This document shows, one piece after another, positions 1 through 11,771 of a stretch of 64,000 bases of DNA. Location of the stretch: positions 620,001 through 684,000 of the forward strand of contig QJPP01000311.1 in the NCBI GenBank assembly GCA_003996215.1. The letters run 5' to 3'. The notes under the pieces are model-generated. The model searched no databases, was not told the DNA's origin, and saw nothing but the letters and a program-made list of their open reading frames with translations. This stretch comes from Jaltomata sinuosa (taxonomy: Eukaryota > Streptophyta > Magnoliopsida > Solanales > Solanaceae). Positions within the stretch are counted from its first letter, which is position 1. Each line of letters begins with the position of its first letter. A program made the position numbers and the translations under genes.

Positions 1-203
1 AACTCAAATGTATTTGTATGTGATGGTTGAGTCTCTGGTATAAGTACTAAACATACAATGATATGAAATGTATTTGAACTAGAATACAAATATAAATACA
101 AATACAAATACAAATGTTCATATGAAATGTATTTTTGATATGTGTTTGGCTGATCTGCTATTTTATTGAACTTAAACTTGAATTTTTTGATATTTTTCTA
201 TAG

Positions 204-1622
204 GATGTACGTGATGAAATATTCATGGCCAGAGGCCTCCCGAGATTTGCACAACACATGGGATGTTACATAAACAATAAGGCAATTGAAGCTCTGAAGG
301 CTAAGCTAACAACTGAACAGTTTAGGCGTTTTAGTGACCAAACTATATTCGGGGTATTCACTCGCATGAAGTGTTGTGTTGTTCAGACACAAATGATTAG
401 ATGTGTTATGTCATTAGAGACAACTGATAGTTCAATCGATGCCATTATTATACGTGCAAATGGGATTATACTACATTTTACCCATCGAGAATTTTGCATA
501 ATAACCTCTCTCAATTGCACATCAAATGAGGCAGATTTTGTATTTGACACAGACGCACCCAACAGGCTAATGAAACAGTATTTTGGTGGTGCAAATTCAA
601 TTTCAAAAGAAATGCTCTTCTCCAAATTCAGGAATAAGGTATGGAGTGAAAATAATGATGATGATGCTCTGAAGTTTGCCATTCTCTATTTTATACATGC
701 ATACATATTGGCTGGACAAAAGAAAAGTACAAACATACAACGACATCATTTTGATTTGGTGGAGAGCGGTTAATATGTGAATTATCATTGGGCTTCTATA
801 GCTTTTACAGAACTGGCAAAAAGCATAACTGCAAGTTGACTGCCACAGGAATATTTTATGAAATCCAGGGTATGCCACTTGCTATTCAAGTGTGGCTATA
901 CGAGTGTTGTCCCGATGTTGTCCCGGACATTGCTGTAAAGGTTGATGATCAAATCTCACGTTTTCTCAACTGGGAGACAAAAAAGGATCGTCCCCGTTTC
1001 CAGACCATCATGAAGACGATGTTCCGTGAAGGAGATAAAAATGTAATTTTTCAAGTTCATGCTTGCAAAATCATTGTTATATTTTTATATACGACTGATT
1101 ACAATTCAATTTTTACAGATTGTTTTCAAGAACATCCAGCCAACTGCGAGGGAACTTGCCATCCTTCGGATACCACCAGAGGTTGTTTCAATTATTTTGG
1201 AATAACATGAACAACAACGCAATGCAGCGACGGACTCAGATGATGATTTTCAACAACCACCGCCGTCAAATCTTCATCGTCATCACCCGCTAAAAATAAA
1301 TCGAAGCACCATCCACCTGTGCTAGCAGATTCAAAAAAATCCCCCACTAAGTTGGATTCAAAACAAGTTTCAACCAGGACATCACTGTCTCGGGTTGCAA
1401 AATCACCGATCAAAAAGATAAGAATTCAAAGACCATTATCAAAATTATAGGTTTCAGCCATTAAAAAATAAGTCACAAATGCCCCAACGAGGCAGAATCC
1501 TATTCATGATCCACGGGATGTGCCGTCATCAAGTAAACACTCAGATAATGTCATCTCAAGGAAAGAGTTTGAAGACTTCAAAGTTGAGGTTAGTTAAATA
1601 CAATATCCTAAATACTATTTCA

Positions 1623-1670
<48 letters not shown>

Positions 1671-3360
1671 CAACTTGATTTTACTCACTTAGTTATATTC
1701 ATCACAAGTACGAAGAGAATTGATAGATTCGCACATGAATGGATGGAAAATTTGAACAAGTTTTGAATGCTATTCAAAAAAATAAAAATGATGAAAAGGT
1801 ACTCTCCATACATTGAGTATTACATACACAATATGTATTTAACCGTGAAATATTTTTTCATACAATATGTATTTTTATAGATTTAGGTGTTGTGTATATA
1901 ACAGGTAGTCATTCATACATGAACTGCTAACATACGTGATATAAATAGTAAAATACAAAAGAGGTCAACACTTTTTACATTTTTTTATGAAAATGACTTG
2001 CTATTTGTACTCTAATATTTTTGACCAGGCCAAGGACACTGACAGACCTTTTCACACACCTTATCGTGCTGTGCACATATCACCACAATACAACAGTCTT
2101 TTTATCACGGGCACATCAAACCATCGTCAGACGAGCAATATTCATGTTCAAGAAGTAAGCATTCAATTTGATTCACTTTCATTAGTTATTCCATTATACA
2201 AAAGTATAATATAATATTTTTGAATTACATGAAAGGACCTTCTTGCTGCAATACATAATGAATATCGTCAGGTGGAATCAACTCTGGTGATACGAGCGAA
2301 GAAGGATTAAAGCAATGGATATTCAGTCAGCAGGGCACAAGAAATCAGTGGTATGAATCATTTTTTATTTATATGTACGAACTCTGTGTGTAGTAATACA
2401 TTGTTTGTTTATTCTTTAGGATGTTGGTGTATCTCATGTTGATTAAATAACTATTGTATTCGTCTCTATCATAGCCGATCAATTGCATGGACCACAAATA
2501 CAACACACTCCATCCGAAAGAGTAGTATATTATTTTCTTATTTTACATAATATCAATATTTTAACTTGTTATAGATAGATAATTATATTTATATTTTTTT
2601 AGGGGAGTGAACATCAGTTCAGTTCTGATATACCATGAAAAACTGTTTCAAATCTAGATAATGTGGTAAACCAAAATGTGCCAGAAATTATCATTGTTGA
2701 TCGAATCATGCGATCACCCGAAACTCCCATTGTCATGGAAGTTCAAATTGAAGAAGTAGTCCCTATTCAAGCAGTAACCAATTCAAAGCCAGCTGTTACT
2801 GATTCGCAGTTCTTCATACCCGATAGCCAGCTCCCAAGCCTCAATACGGAGAGAAGCATCATTTTACATCCATCGACTGTTGTCGAGGAACAAACACCTG
2901 CACCCATATCGAGAGTGAAGCGACCGTCTAAATGAAATATATCGTCGTACATGTCAAAATTTGGATCTGAAGCAGATAACTCTATATGCATTTCATAGTT
3001 ATATATCATATGTATTTGTATTCTTTTTCACAAATATTTAATTTTTTTTTATATATTTTATGGTGATCTTGTTATATATTTTGGCATGCCCTGATATATA
3101 TTTGTATTCATTCTGTAATGTATTCCCTACATGACATAATATGTATCTGAAAATTTTGAATTTGTATATTTTTTTCAGTGAACATGAAATATATTTGTAT
3201 ATGTAGACAGTTTAATCTGTATTTGTATATGTATACATCCAATTTGTATTTGTATTTTTTAGATGAATACTTTTTTCTTCTAGTTGCACATTAGCTTGTA
3301 AATGTATTTATTATGAAAACAAGTAGTTCAACGGGAGAACTCCAAGATTTGTGGACAAGT
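204..3360 (+). pseudogene. Ulp1-like protease gene of MULE, N-terminal part (DUF1985), broken
   Basis: A clear acceptor (tttttctatag) precedes an exon opening at 204, and the product reads in frame into a DUF1985-type domain. That domain is the N-terminal half of plant transposon-borne Ulp1 proteins. It runs to a TAA at 771-773, where the same frame goes on with family-like sequence (YVNYHW, then FTELAKSI). A shift of about one base near 825-835 moves the sense frame to the one read through GIFYEIQGMPLAIQVWLYE (about 855-912). A 76-bp intron fits 1043-1118, and the next exon at 1119 reads KNIQPTARELAILRIPPE. A further exon-like stretch covers about 2604-2990, with an in-frame TGA at 2933-2935. 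The last coding segment (PRFVDKYS) ends at the Ogre insertion at 3361-3365 and resumes at 22251. At least two nonsense codons and one frameshift make it a pseudogene. Confidence 0.75.
1625..1668. repeat. (TA)n microsatellite
   Basis: An uninterrupted TA dinucleotide run of a little over 40 bp. It lies in a probable intron of the Ulp1-like pseudogene. Slippage is likely to make its length variable. Confidence 0.95.
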
Positions 3361-3365
3361 ATTCA
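3361..3365. repeat. Target-site duplication ATTCA, left copy (Ogre)
   Basis: ATTCA immediately precedes the left LTR and is repeated at 22251-22255 after the right LTR. Joining the flanks through one copy gives an open frame in the Ulp1-like gene (DKYSFASNGLYG), which confirms both the element borders and the exon hit. Confidence 0.95.
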
Positions 3366-6300
3366 TGTCGCGCCCCATTTTTCTCGCGAAAAAGCGAGTT
3401 TCGACGTGACAACTCTCTCTTAGGAAATGAGAGTGAAGAGTCGCCACCTAACGAATTTAAGGCGCGTTAGGGCACCGTTCTAACTAATTACAATTAAATT
3501 AAATTTTAAGTCTACGCAACCAGAGAGTCGGGTAAGGGTTCAAGTTACCTCGAAAGGAAGGTGTTAAGCACCTTTCGAGGTCCACAAATGTGGGTCCCTG
3601 CCGGATTCGTTATTTATGTGGGAAATTATGTGATAAACAAAGGTCGATTAATAAATTAAAGTAAAAATCTTTTTTTTAAAGAAAGAAACAGATAAGTTAG
3701 GCTCTAATTAAATTATTAAAAAATCTAAGTGAAAAAAGAAATAGGCGCAAATTACAATTAACATACATGAACGAGTAAATAAGAAGCGAGATAAGCAAGA
3801 GAAAAGAATTGACACAAATGATATAAAGAAGATAACTTAATTACTAAGTAACTTAGTTAACTACCCCAAACAAATGGAAAGAAACAAACTTAGGTTAATT
3901 TTAACCTATTCGGATCAGCGCCCGACTTATTTATCGAAGACACTTCCGAAGACATTGTCGTATTCTGCTCGGGTCAATTTCCATCATGTCCGTCTATCTA
4001 CCCGCCTAAGATGGTTATTAAGATTATTATTAGCCTAAAGTGCGTACTAAAAAATGAAAAAAAATCTAGCGTACCTTAGTATGCCTACCCGTCCCAACTT
4101 AATGTCCAAGAGGCATTGGACTTACTAACTGGATATGGATCTAGACAAATAAAATCTTAGGTTTCCTAATTAGACACGGGGTTAAAGTCAATAAAAACAT
4201 ACATGGACTGGGGAACAAGTAGCACATAAATAATCTCACATAGGCCTCACCATTCGTACAATTAACACTTTATGTAGCATGATATCTAGCGATGAAAACG
4301 TGCAAAACATTTATAAAATAATCCTATGAGCAAGTTGTTTAATGGAAGTCGTATGAACAAAGCTTCTAATTACTTAGCATGCTAAAACTAACTTAATTCC
4401 ATAAACGACAACCATTTAATATACTAAGACTGATTTTAAATATGCTGAAACTGATTTTAATATGCTGACTTAAATTTAACAGATTTAAACATGCTGAAAC
4501 TGGTTTTAATATGCTGAGTTAAATTTAACAGATTTAAACATGCTGAAACTGACTTTAATATGCTGAATTAAATTTAACAAACGATAAGTTAGTTTAAAAC
4601 CTAAAGCACGATTTCTGACTTCTTTAAAAGACAAAGCGGATTTTAAAACCTAAAACATGATTTCTAACAAACGATATTAATACACTCTTATAGGCATAAT
4701 TTCTAATAAATGATATCAACAGAAATCCTATAGGCATAATTTCTATGGTTTACGATTAAGCAAGTAGCACGTAGTTTGCCCCTCCCCCGTTGCACCCCTA
4801 ATGTGTCTTATTATTTATCGAAGTTTATACAAAATATTACAAACCAAATAAATGAATGAGAAAATAAACAGATCTAAAGCTTGGAGACTCCCAAATCCTG
4901 GCAACTCTTCAAGGTCCCAACCAAATGCTAGCAAAGAACCTGTTAAAGATAAATATACAAAAATGCAAAGGAGCCTATAACGATTCCTAATACTAATCCC
5001 TGACATCGCAAAGTTTCATGAGAACCTCAAGGGTTCTAGGCATTGCCCATGTCAAGGTTTAGGATATGTTTAAGGCCCTCTCTGTTCCACACAACATATA
5101 CCAGAACAATAACAAGAAAGAATCTTGGCAGTAACATATATAACTAATACATGATCTACAAGTAGTGGCAGTTTGGATCACATAATCAAGTAGGCAATAA
5201 GTTATTAGCTTTAAACTTCTATAGTCATGCTTTCTATCAAACTCATAAATTATGTATACGAATTAAGAGACATACCGGTTTGCAGTAAACAATAAGAGAA
5301 ATTTGAAATTCAACACTTAGCAATCAACAATTTTGTTCACAGTAGAGAGCCTTTTAACCATATGAGAGTAGTCAATATGAGTGTAAAGTCTGAGTGTGAA
5401 TGAAAAAGAAGGCTGTTTTTTATAATGAAAGTAAGGGACTCAATTAGAGGAAGGGAATAATTCAAAGAGTGAATCAAGGTAAATCTTTTCCTTAATTACA
5501 ATAGCTAAATCAATTAATCATCAATTACCATAAAGAAGAGAATAGATAAAGTTATACCAGAATAAAGAGAAATCAAACAAAGAGAAACTTTACCTTAATT
5601 GAAACACAGGATCAATCAGAATACAAAAATGGGTCTGATTTTATTTTCTAAGCATAAATAGACCAGTAGCTGTCAATTAAGGGTAAAACGAGTCAACACT
5701 TTACCATAATTAAACAGGTAACCAAGTTATCAATACCAAAATCCTTTCCCAAAATCAAGTACTCGACTCAATTATATATGAAACAATCAAAGCTTTACCG
5801 TGAATAAACAAGTACTAAGGCTGATTATCCATCAATTGGAATCAATCATGGAACTCACAAATTAACCTGCTATAAACGGGATACGGATCTTGTCATGGAA
5901 TCATGTAAGAAAGGAAAACATACTGACTATAACTATTGTATTTCAAATTAAGAAAGCACTAACACAGAATCATTAACCAAAATTGAACCTAACATAGAAT
6001 TAATAGTAAAATCACAATCAGTATTTGTTGAGCACAGAGGGATACGAATAGACAAGTACTAATCAGAACTTAGTCACGGAGTTTACACAAACAAAAAATC
6101 GTGAATCAAGATAAGGAGTTACCATTTGGCATGAATATAGGCTATCTTTCAACCCAATACAACATGTCGAACAAAATTGGTCAACCCAATGACACCGGAC
6201 GAATCACAGGCCACGTTTCACACTTGAAATACAACATGATAACCAAACACGCTTAGACATAGATCTCGCGATAAAGTAAACTCATGATCAAATTTTCAGA

Positions 6301-7440
6301 ATTGTAAGAATCATGATTTTCCACATATCGTAATAGGCAGCCAAACCCAAATAAAATTAAACGACCATGCATAAACACTCATAATAGGGTTTTGGATCTC
6401 AGCACCTGTTACCGTGAAAGACGATACGCTCGAGCACAAAAAAAAAATGAATTCCAAGTCAGATCTCAATTGGATTTACCAGATTCGTTGTATGGCTCGT
6501 CGGAGTCCTCCGCGGTTCATCGGAGAAAAGTAAAAACCTTTGGGTTTTGGGCGTGAGGGTTTCGCTGGTCAAACACCAAAAATGGAAGCGGTTCTCGCCG
6601 TTGCTTCATCGACGGCGCCGACGGAGGAGAAAGAGGAGAAATGAGAGGGGGAGAGGAAGAACGATGGCTGTGGAGGGTTTTGGTGGTGGTTTTTCTGGTC
6701 GGAGATGATGGTGGTTGGAGTCGTTTGTGGTGGGCCGCCACCTGTCGGCGTGGGACAAGAGAGTGTAGGGTTAAGGGGAGAGTGGTGGAGGGAGAAGGGT
6801 GGTGTTGGTTGGTTGAGCGCCGGAGCGGCGGGGGTGGCGATGGCGAAGTGAGGTGGGCGGAGGGATTTTTGAGAGAGAGGGTTGAGGGGGGCGGCGGCTG
6901 TGAAGGGTAGAAGTGAGAATGGGGTTAGGGTTGGGGGTTGTTTAAAAGGAAAGAGAAAAGGGGTTTGATCTCGGCCGTTGATCGTATTAGATCAACGGCT
7001 GAGATTGAATTAGACTTGGGATTTAAAATTGGGCCAAATTAGCTCAATCTAGGCTAAAATTGAAATAAATTGGGTAGGAAGGGGCTAGGATTTAAATAAT
7101 TTGAGATTGAAAATTGAATTCGGATGGCTATTTAATAAATAAACTACTACGTATATAAAATAATAATTAACGATAATTATTAAAAGATAAATTATTTTAA
7201 AAGAGAATAAATTACGTATATATATATATTGTACGTAAAATAAATGACATGTAATATCATATGAAATTTATGATAAAAATAGTAATAATAGAGAATAATT
7301 ATATATTTATATACTAATTTTAAAGTGTTAATACGTAACTTATCAAATAAAATTTAAAATAAATTAATATTTAAAATAATTATTATTATTAAAATAACAG
7401 CCCGAGAAATGTATAGGGAGGTCAAAATTGGGTGTCAACA
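3366..7440 (-). repeat. Ogre 3' LTR (left copy, 4,075 bp)
   Basis: It matches 17945-22250 nearly base for base over its whole length. It contains a short tandem array (about 4430-4580) with a 49-bp unit built around ATGCTGAAACTG, with fewer units than the other LTR. A G-rich stretch on the + strand (6600-6930) and a palindromic piece (6968-7006, 'ctcggccgttgatc' facing 'gatcaacggctgag') are shared by both LTRs. Open frames at 4815-5006 and 6517-6910 recur in the other LTR. They look like chance or GC-rich low-complexity frames, not genes. Confidence 0.95.
4430..4580. repeat. 49-bp tandem repeat in Ogre LTR (short version)
   Basis: About three units of a 49-bp motif containing 'aacatgctgaaactg' followed by 'ttaatatgctga'. 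The array is cut short compared with the sister LTR at about 19015-19290. Confidence 0.85.
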
Positions 7441-7460
7441 GCTGCCCCTTCCTTGCAGGG
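7441..7460 (-). other. Probable polypurine tract of Ogre element
   Basis: Directly next to the 3' LTR, the - strand reads GCAAGGAAGGGGCAGC before TGTTGACACCC. A purine-rich stretch at this place is where plus-strand DNA synthesis is primed in LTR retrotransposons. Two pyrimidines interrupt it, so the exact primer end is not certain. Confidence 0.7.
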
Positions 7461-8267
7461 AATGAAGGATGAATTATCGGGCAAGGAACGTTGACTGAGT
7501 AGCCAATTTTGTCCGACTGGAGGAGTAGCTCTTCGAAATCGGAGAAACAAGGGGGAATTATAAAAGAGCTGCGGCCGAGACTTCAGTTTCCAAGTCGCCT
7601 ACATATCCCTATTTTTACGGGAATCAGGCCATGTGTAGTTCTATATTTAGAAACGAACGAGGCTTCTAGAGAAGGTATACAACCGAACTTCTAGACGAAG
7701 ATGTAGTTGGCACGAGTTGATGAGATTTGAGCGATTAGCTGAGAATAGTACGCGAGCAACGGTCCCGTGTTGGTGATATAAGGATAAGAAAGGTTGTGTT
7801 TTGGAAGCGAAGACGATGGTTAATCTCATTTCTTGACTTGTTCAGCTTTTGGTGCTTGCAATTTCTATTATAACTAGATAAAAGATTACATTTAAATAAA
7901 AAAAATAAAGTAAAACATGATGCAGGTTCCTTTTAAGACTATGGAATGTTGCTTAAGACGATAAAAATGTTGTCTTAAGCGATGATATCTCAGGATCATG
8001 ATACGTAAAATTAATCCTCAGGCCATGAAATGATGTTTGCGGGCCATGAAAATGATGCCTTTAGACGATGACGCCTTTGGAGTATGACAAGCAGAAAGTA
8101 AATTCCTAGGCCATGAAATGATGTCCGCAGGCCATGGAAATGATGCCTTTAGACTATGACGCCTTCGGAGCATGGTAAGCAGAAATTAAAGGAAGCATAT
8201 CTGTTTTGAGTGGCATATCATGACGTTTGGTAGCTTCTGAATAATTTGTACCATGGTAGCTTGTTGT
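7461..8267 (-). other. Ogre 3' untranslated region, no gene seen
   Basis: This is non-coding in the element's sense. It contains a loosely repeated block around 7930-8190 built on 'gccatgaaatgatgt' and 'gatgcctttagac(g/t)atgacgcctt', seen about three times with decay. Short open frames at 7509-7829 have no recognisable features. Confidence 0.6.
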
Positions 8268-9163
8268 GATTCGATACAGTCTCGGGCTCAATGCAATCTC
8301 GGGCACAATGCAATTCTCGGGCACAATGCAATTCTCGGGCCAAATGCAATCTTGGGCATAATCAAAATTCTCGGGCTTGATTTAATTTTCGGGCAAAATG
8401 CGATCTCGATCTCAAATGCATTTCTCAGGCGCAGTGCAATTCTCGGGGTCAATGCAATTCGTAAGTTTCGAGCACAATGCAATCTTGTACATAATGCAAT
8501 CTCGGGCCGAATGCAATCTCGGGCTCAAATGCATTTTTTGGGCCAAATGCAATTCTCGGGCCAAATGCAATTCTCGTGCTCAAATGCAACCCCGGGCCAA
8601 AGTCATCTCGGGCATAATATAATTCTCGGGCAAAAATATAATTCTCGGGCCAAATATAATTCTCGGGCCAAAAATGCAATTCATGGGCCAAATGCAGTCT
8701 CGGGCCAAATATAATTCTCGGGCCAAAGTCATCTCGGGCATAATGCAATCTCGGGCCAAATGTAATTCTCGGGCCAAATGCAATTCTCGGGCCAAATGCA
8801 GTCTCGGACCAGATATAATTCTCGGGCCAAATGCAATCTGGGGCCAAAGTCATCTCGGGCATAATGCAATCTCGGGCCAAATGCAATTCTCGGGCCAAAT
8901 GCAATTCTCGGGCTCAAATGCAACCCCGGGCCAAAGTCATCTCGGGCATAATATAATTCTCAGGCCAAATATAATTCTCGGGTCAGAATGCAATTTTTGG
9001 GCTAAATGCAGTCTCGGGCCAAATATAATTCTCCGGCCAAGTGCAATCTCGGGCCAAAGTCATCTCGGGCATAATATAATTCTCGGGACAACTATAATTC
9101 TCGGGCCAAATGCAATCTCGGGCCAAAGTCATCTCGGGCATAATATAATTCTCGGGTTTGTAT
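8268..9163 (-). repeat. 18-bp-monomer tandem array in Ogre 3' UTR
   Basis: Roughly 900 bp of tandem copies with a basic period of 18 bp, typified by TTCTCGGGCCAAATGCAA. A longer-range pattern inserts variants such as 'aaagtcatctcgggcataat' every few units. Because 18 is divisible by three, open frames run through the array on both strands. Those frames are repeats of a few residues (for example ARELHLARD), not genes. Tandem arrays in the hypervariable 3' region of Ogre/Tat elements are known and can seed satellite DNA. Confidence 0.95.
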
Positions 9164-9473
9164 CTGCTAGTTCTGCGTTTAAGAAAAATTGTTAATTTGT
9201 AAAAAGGGGAGGTTGATTTGTGCATATGCTCTTGGGTGCATCTGTCCTCCTTGTTATGTGTCTGCGGGCCGTCACACTCTCTTCGGGCACTCGCTCGAGC
9301 AAATAAATGAATAAGCTTTGAAATCGTATTTTGAAATAACTTGCTTTGAAAAGGGAAGGAAAATGTTAAAAATAATAATATTGTTGAATCATAAACCGAC
9401 ATGTTTTGAGACATCACAACATCTGATCATCTTTGCATTTGGAGTGCAGCTCCGATGAAATTTTTGAGGGCCC
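9164..9473 (-). other. Ogre 3' region downstream of truncated pol
   Basis: This lies between the tandem array and the end of the pol frame, exactly where an integrase domain of several hundred codons would be expected. No HHCC finger and no DDE core can be read in any frame, only unremarkable sequence. A short inverted repeat (TTTTTGAGGGCCCTCAAAAA, about 9460-9480) sits at the pol end. Confidence 0.65.
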
Positions 9474-11601
9474 TCAAAAATTTCTGCCCCAGTGTAGAAC
9501 TTGTCTTTCGGCTAAGAAATTTTGTAGAATGAGCGGTCGCTTGTTGTTCTGGGTTCGCGGAACATGTTTGAATTCTATCTTGACAAACCTCTTGCGCAAT
9601 TTTTGTATGCAATCTATGTATGGTAGGAGTTTCCTGTTCTTGGCAGCCCATTCCCCTTGTACTTGATGAATCAACAGGTCTGAGTCCCCAATTACCAATA
9701 CCTCTTGGACATTCAGGTCAATGGTTAGCCGAAACCCCAAGATGCAAGCTTCGTATTCAGCCATATTGTTGGTGCAAGGAAACCTAAGTTTGGCTGATAC
9801 CGGATAATGCTGGCCAGTTTCTGAGATCAAAATAGCTCCAATACCTACCCCTTTGAAGTTCGCAGCTCCATCAAAGAATATCCTCCACCCATTGTATATT
9901 TCAGATATGTCTTCTCCCACAAATGTCACTTCCTCATCAGGAAAATAAGTTTTCAAGGGTTCGTATCCATCATCTACGGGGTTTTCGGCCAGGTGATTTG
10001 CCAACGCCTGTGCTTTCATGGCCCTCTGAGTGACATAAACTATGTCAAACTCACTCAACAAAATCTGCCATTTAGCCAGCTTCCCGGTAGGCATAGGCTT
10101 CTGGAAGATGTACTTTAGTGGATCCATTCTAGAGATCAAGTAGGTAGTGTATGCTGAGAGGTAATGTCTCAACTTCTGGGCTGCCCAAGTTAATGCACAA
10201 GACGTGCGTTCCAGCAAAGAGTAACGAGCCTCATATGATGTGAACTTCTTACTCATGTAATAGATTGCCTGCTCTTTCCTCCCTGTTTTATCATGCTGTC
10301 CCAGAATACAACCTAAAGCATTATCCATCACAGATAAATACAACAGTAGTGGCCTACCTGGCTCAGGAGGGACCAATATAGGAGGATTAGATAGGTAATC
10401 CTTGATTTTGTCAAACGCTTGTTGACACTCTGACGTCCATTTTGTGGCAGCATCCTTTTTTAATAACTTGAAAATCGGTTCACAGATGACAGTGGATTGG
10501 GCAATGAAGCGACTGATGTAGTTGAGGCGGCCCAAGAAACTCATTACCTCTTTCTTATTTTTCGGTGGCGGAAGCTCTTTGATGGCTTTGATTTTGGTCG
10601 GGTCCAACTCTATTCCGCGACGACTGACGATAAAACCCAATAATTTTCCCGCAGGGACTCCAAAGGCACACTTTGCTGGGTTCAGCTTCAGATTGTACTT
10701 CCAAAGCCTATTAAAGAACCTCTCGAGATCGTCCAAATGACTCGAACCCTTCTTAGATTTGATGATAACATCATCCACATAAACTTCAATTTCCTTGTGG
10801 ATCATGTCATGAAAAATGGTAGTCATGGCCCTCATGTATGTAGCTCCAGCATTTTTCAACCCGAAAGGCATAAACTTGTAACAATAAACCCCCCAGGGTG
10901 TAATTAAAGCGGTTTTCTCAGCATCCTCTTCATGCATCTTAACCTGATGATAACCGGCAAAGCAATCCACGAATGATTGTGTTTCATGCTTGGCACAGTT
11001 ATCGATCAAGATGTGTATATTAGGGAGTGGAAAATTGTCCTTATGGCTGGCTCTGTTAAGATCCCTGTAGTCAACGCAGACTCTGACCTTACCATCCTTC
11101 TTGGGAACAGGTACGATATTAGCTAGCCAAGTTGGATATTCAGTTACTCGAATGATTCCAGCCTCAACTTGCTTTTTCACCTCCTCTTTAATCTTCAAGC
11201 TCAGATTAGGTTTATACTTTCTGAGTTTCTGTTTGACAGGAGGACAAGAGGGATCAGTGGGCAATCTGTGGGATACAATCGAAGTGCTCAATCCTGTCAT
11301 ATCTGCATAGGACCAAGCAAAGACGTCTTTGTGTTTTTTCAAAACCCGAGCGTAGCCCTTTTTCTCAATTTCAGATAGGTAAACACCGACGTATGTTTCA
11401 TTAGCCACTTCCGAGTCCCCTAAGTTCACTACCTCTGTATCCACTAGGTTTGCCTTAGGTTTATGTTCAAACTCTTCAACCTTCTTAACGAGTTCTTCCG
11501 GTACTTCAGCTTCTTCTACCTCCTCTAGTTCACTTATATTATGTTGCACGGTCTCATTACATGTCACAGTCTCAGATTCAACGTTTTTAGAAGTAATTTT
11601 G
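9474..11601 (-). CDS. pol: Ogre pol: reverse transcriptase, RNase H and second (archaeal-type) RNase H; integrase missing
   Basis: The exon begins at the splice acceptor (11601) and stays open to 9474, about 709 codons. The RT has the VCVDYRDLNRA box, SFVDCFAGYHQVKM with a catalytic Asp, FGLKNAGATY, and YVDDVIIKS with the active-site YVDD. A connection region and a first RNase H follow, the latter with YSLLERTSCALTWAAQKLRHYL near its end. Next comes a second RNase H, WRIFFDGAANFKG, NMAEYEA, and VIGDSDLLIHQVQGEW, which keeps the first three acidic residues. The last conserved block breaks off after KHVPRTQN, where family members go on through an Asp-containing segment into integrase. Here about 20 unrelated residues precede a stop. 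The copy therefore looks able to make RT/RNase H but not to integrate by itself. It would normally be translated as part of a spliced gag-pro-pol message. Confidence 0.9.
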
Positions 11602-11771
11602 CTGAAAAAGAAAGTAAGAAAAGAAAACATAAATAAAGGATATTAATATACTGAAGAGAAACCTTTTATTAAAGAAAGCTGAGTGCCTTCAACATAGTAA
11701 ATAGCAAGAAAGTGAACTCAAAATCGAGTCTATTTATTGAAAACGATAAAAATAAAATCTTTTGCATCTAC
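11602..11771 (-). other. Ogre-type intron between protease and reverse transcriptase (170 bp)
   Basis: On the - strand the protease frame meets CTTGG|GTAGATGC at 11772/11771, and 170 bp later TTTCTTTTTCAG|CAAAATTAC at 11602/11601. The segment is T-rich near its 3' end, as plant introns are. Splicing joins two bases of a Gly codon (GG) to a C, which keeps the protease frame in step with the RT frame. Unspliced, the protease frame ends at a TAG that overlaps the donor (11768-11770). An intron here is a defining trait of Ogre elements and is thought to set the ratio of Gag-Pro to Pol. Confidence 0.9.

Noticed and set aside
4815..5006. Small hydrophobic frame (also 19615-19806) resembling a membrane peptide
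   Set aside because: It occurs only because both LTRs carry the same stretch. There is no other coding sign, and LTRs seldom encode proteins.
6517..6910. GC-rich open frames (also 21259-21758) resembling a Gly/Trp- or Pro/Ser-rich protein
   Set aside because: The same DNA is in both Ogre LTRs, it is open on both strands, and it is low in complexity. It is LTR sequence, possibly promoter-proximal.
8268..9163. Possible CRISPR-like array
   Set aside because: The units are directly adjacent, with no unique spacers, in a eukaryotic retroelement 3' UTR. There are no cas genes.
8253..9195. Long open frames on both strands (for example 8449-8904 - and 8674-9195 +) with repeated short peptides
   Set aside because: The frames follow from an 18-bp tandem repeat, whose period is a multiple of three. 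Both strands and several frames are open at once and there is no start context or domain.
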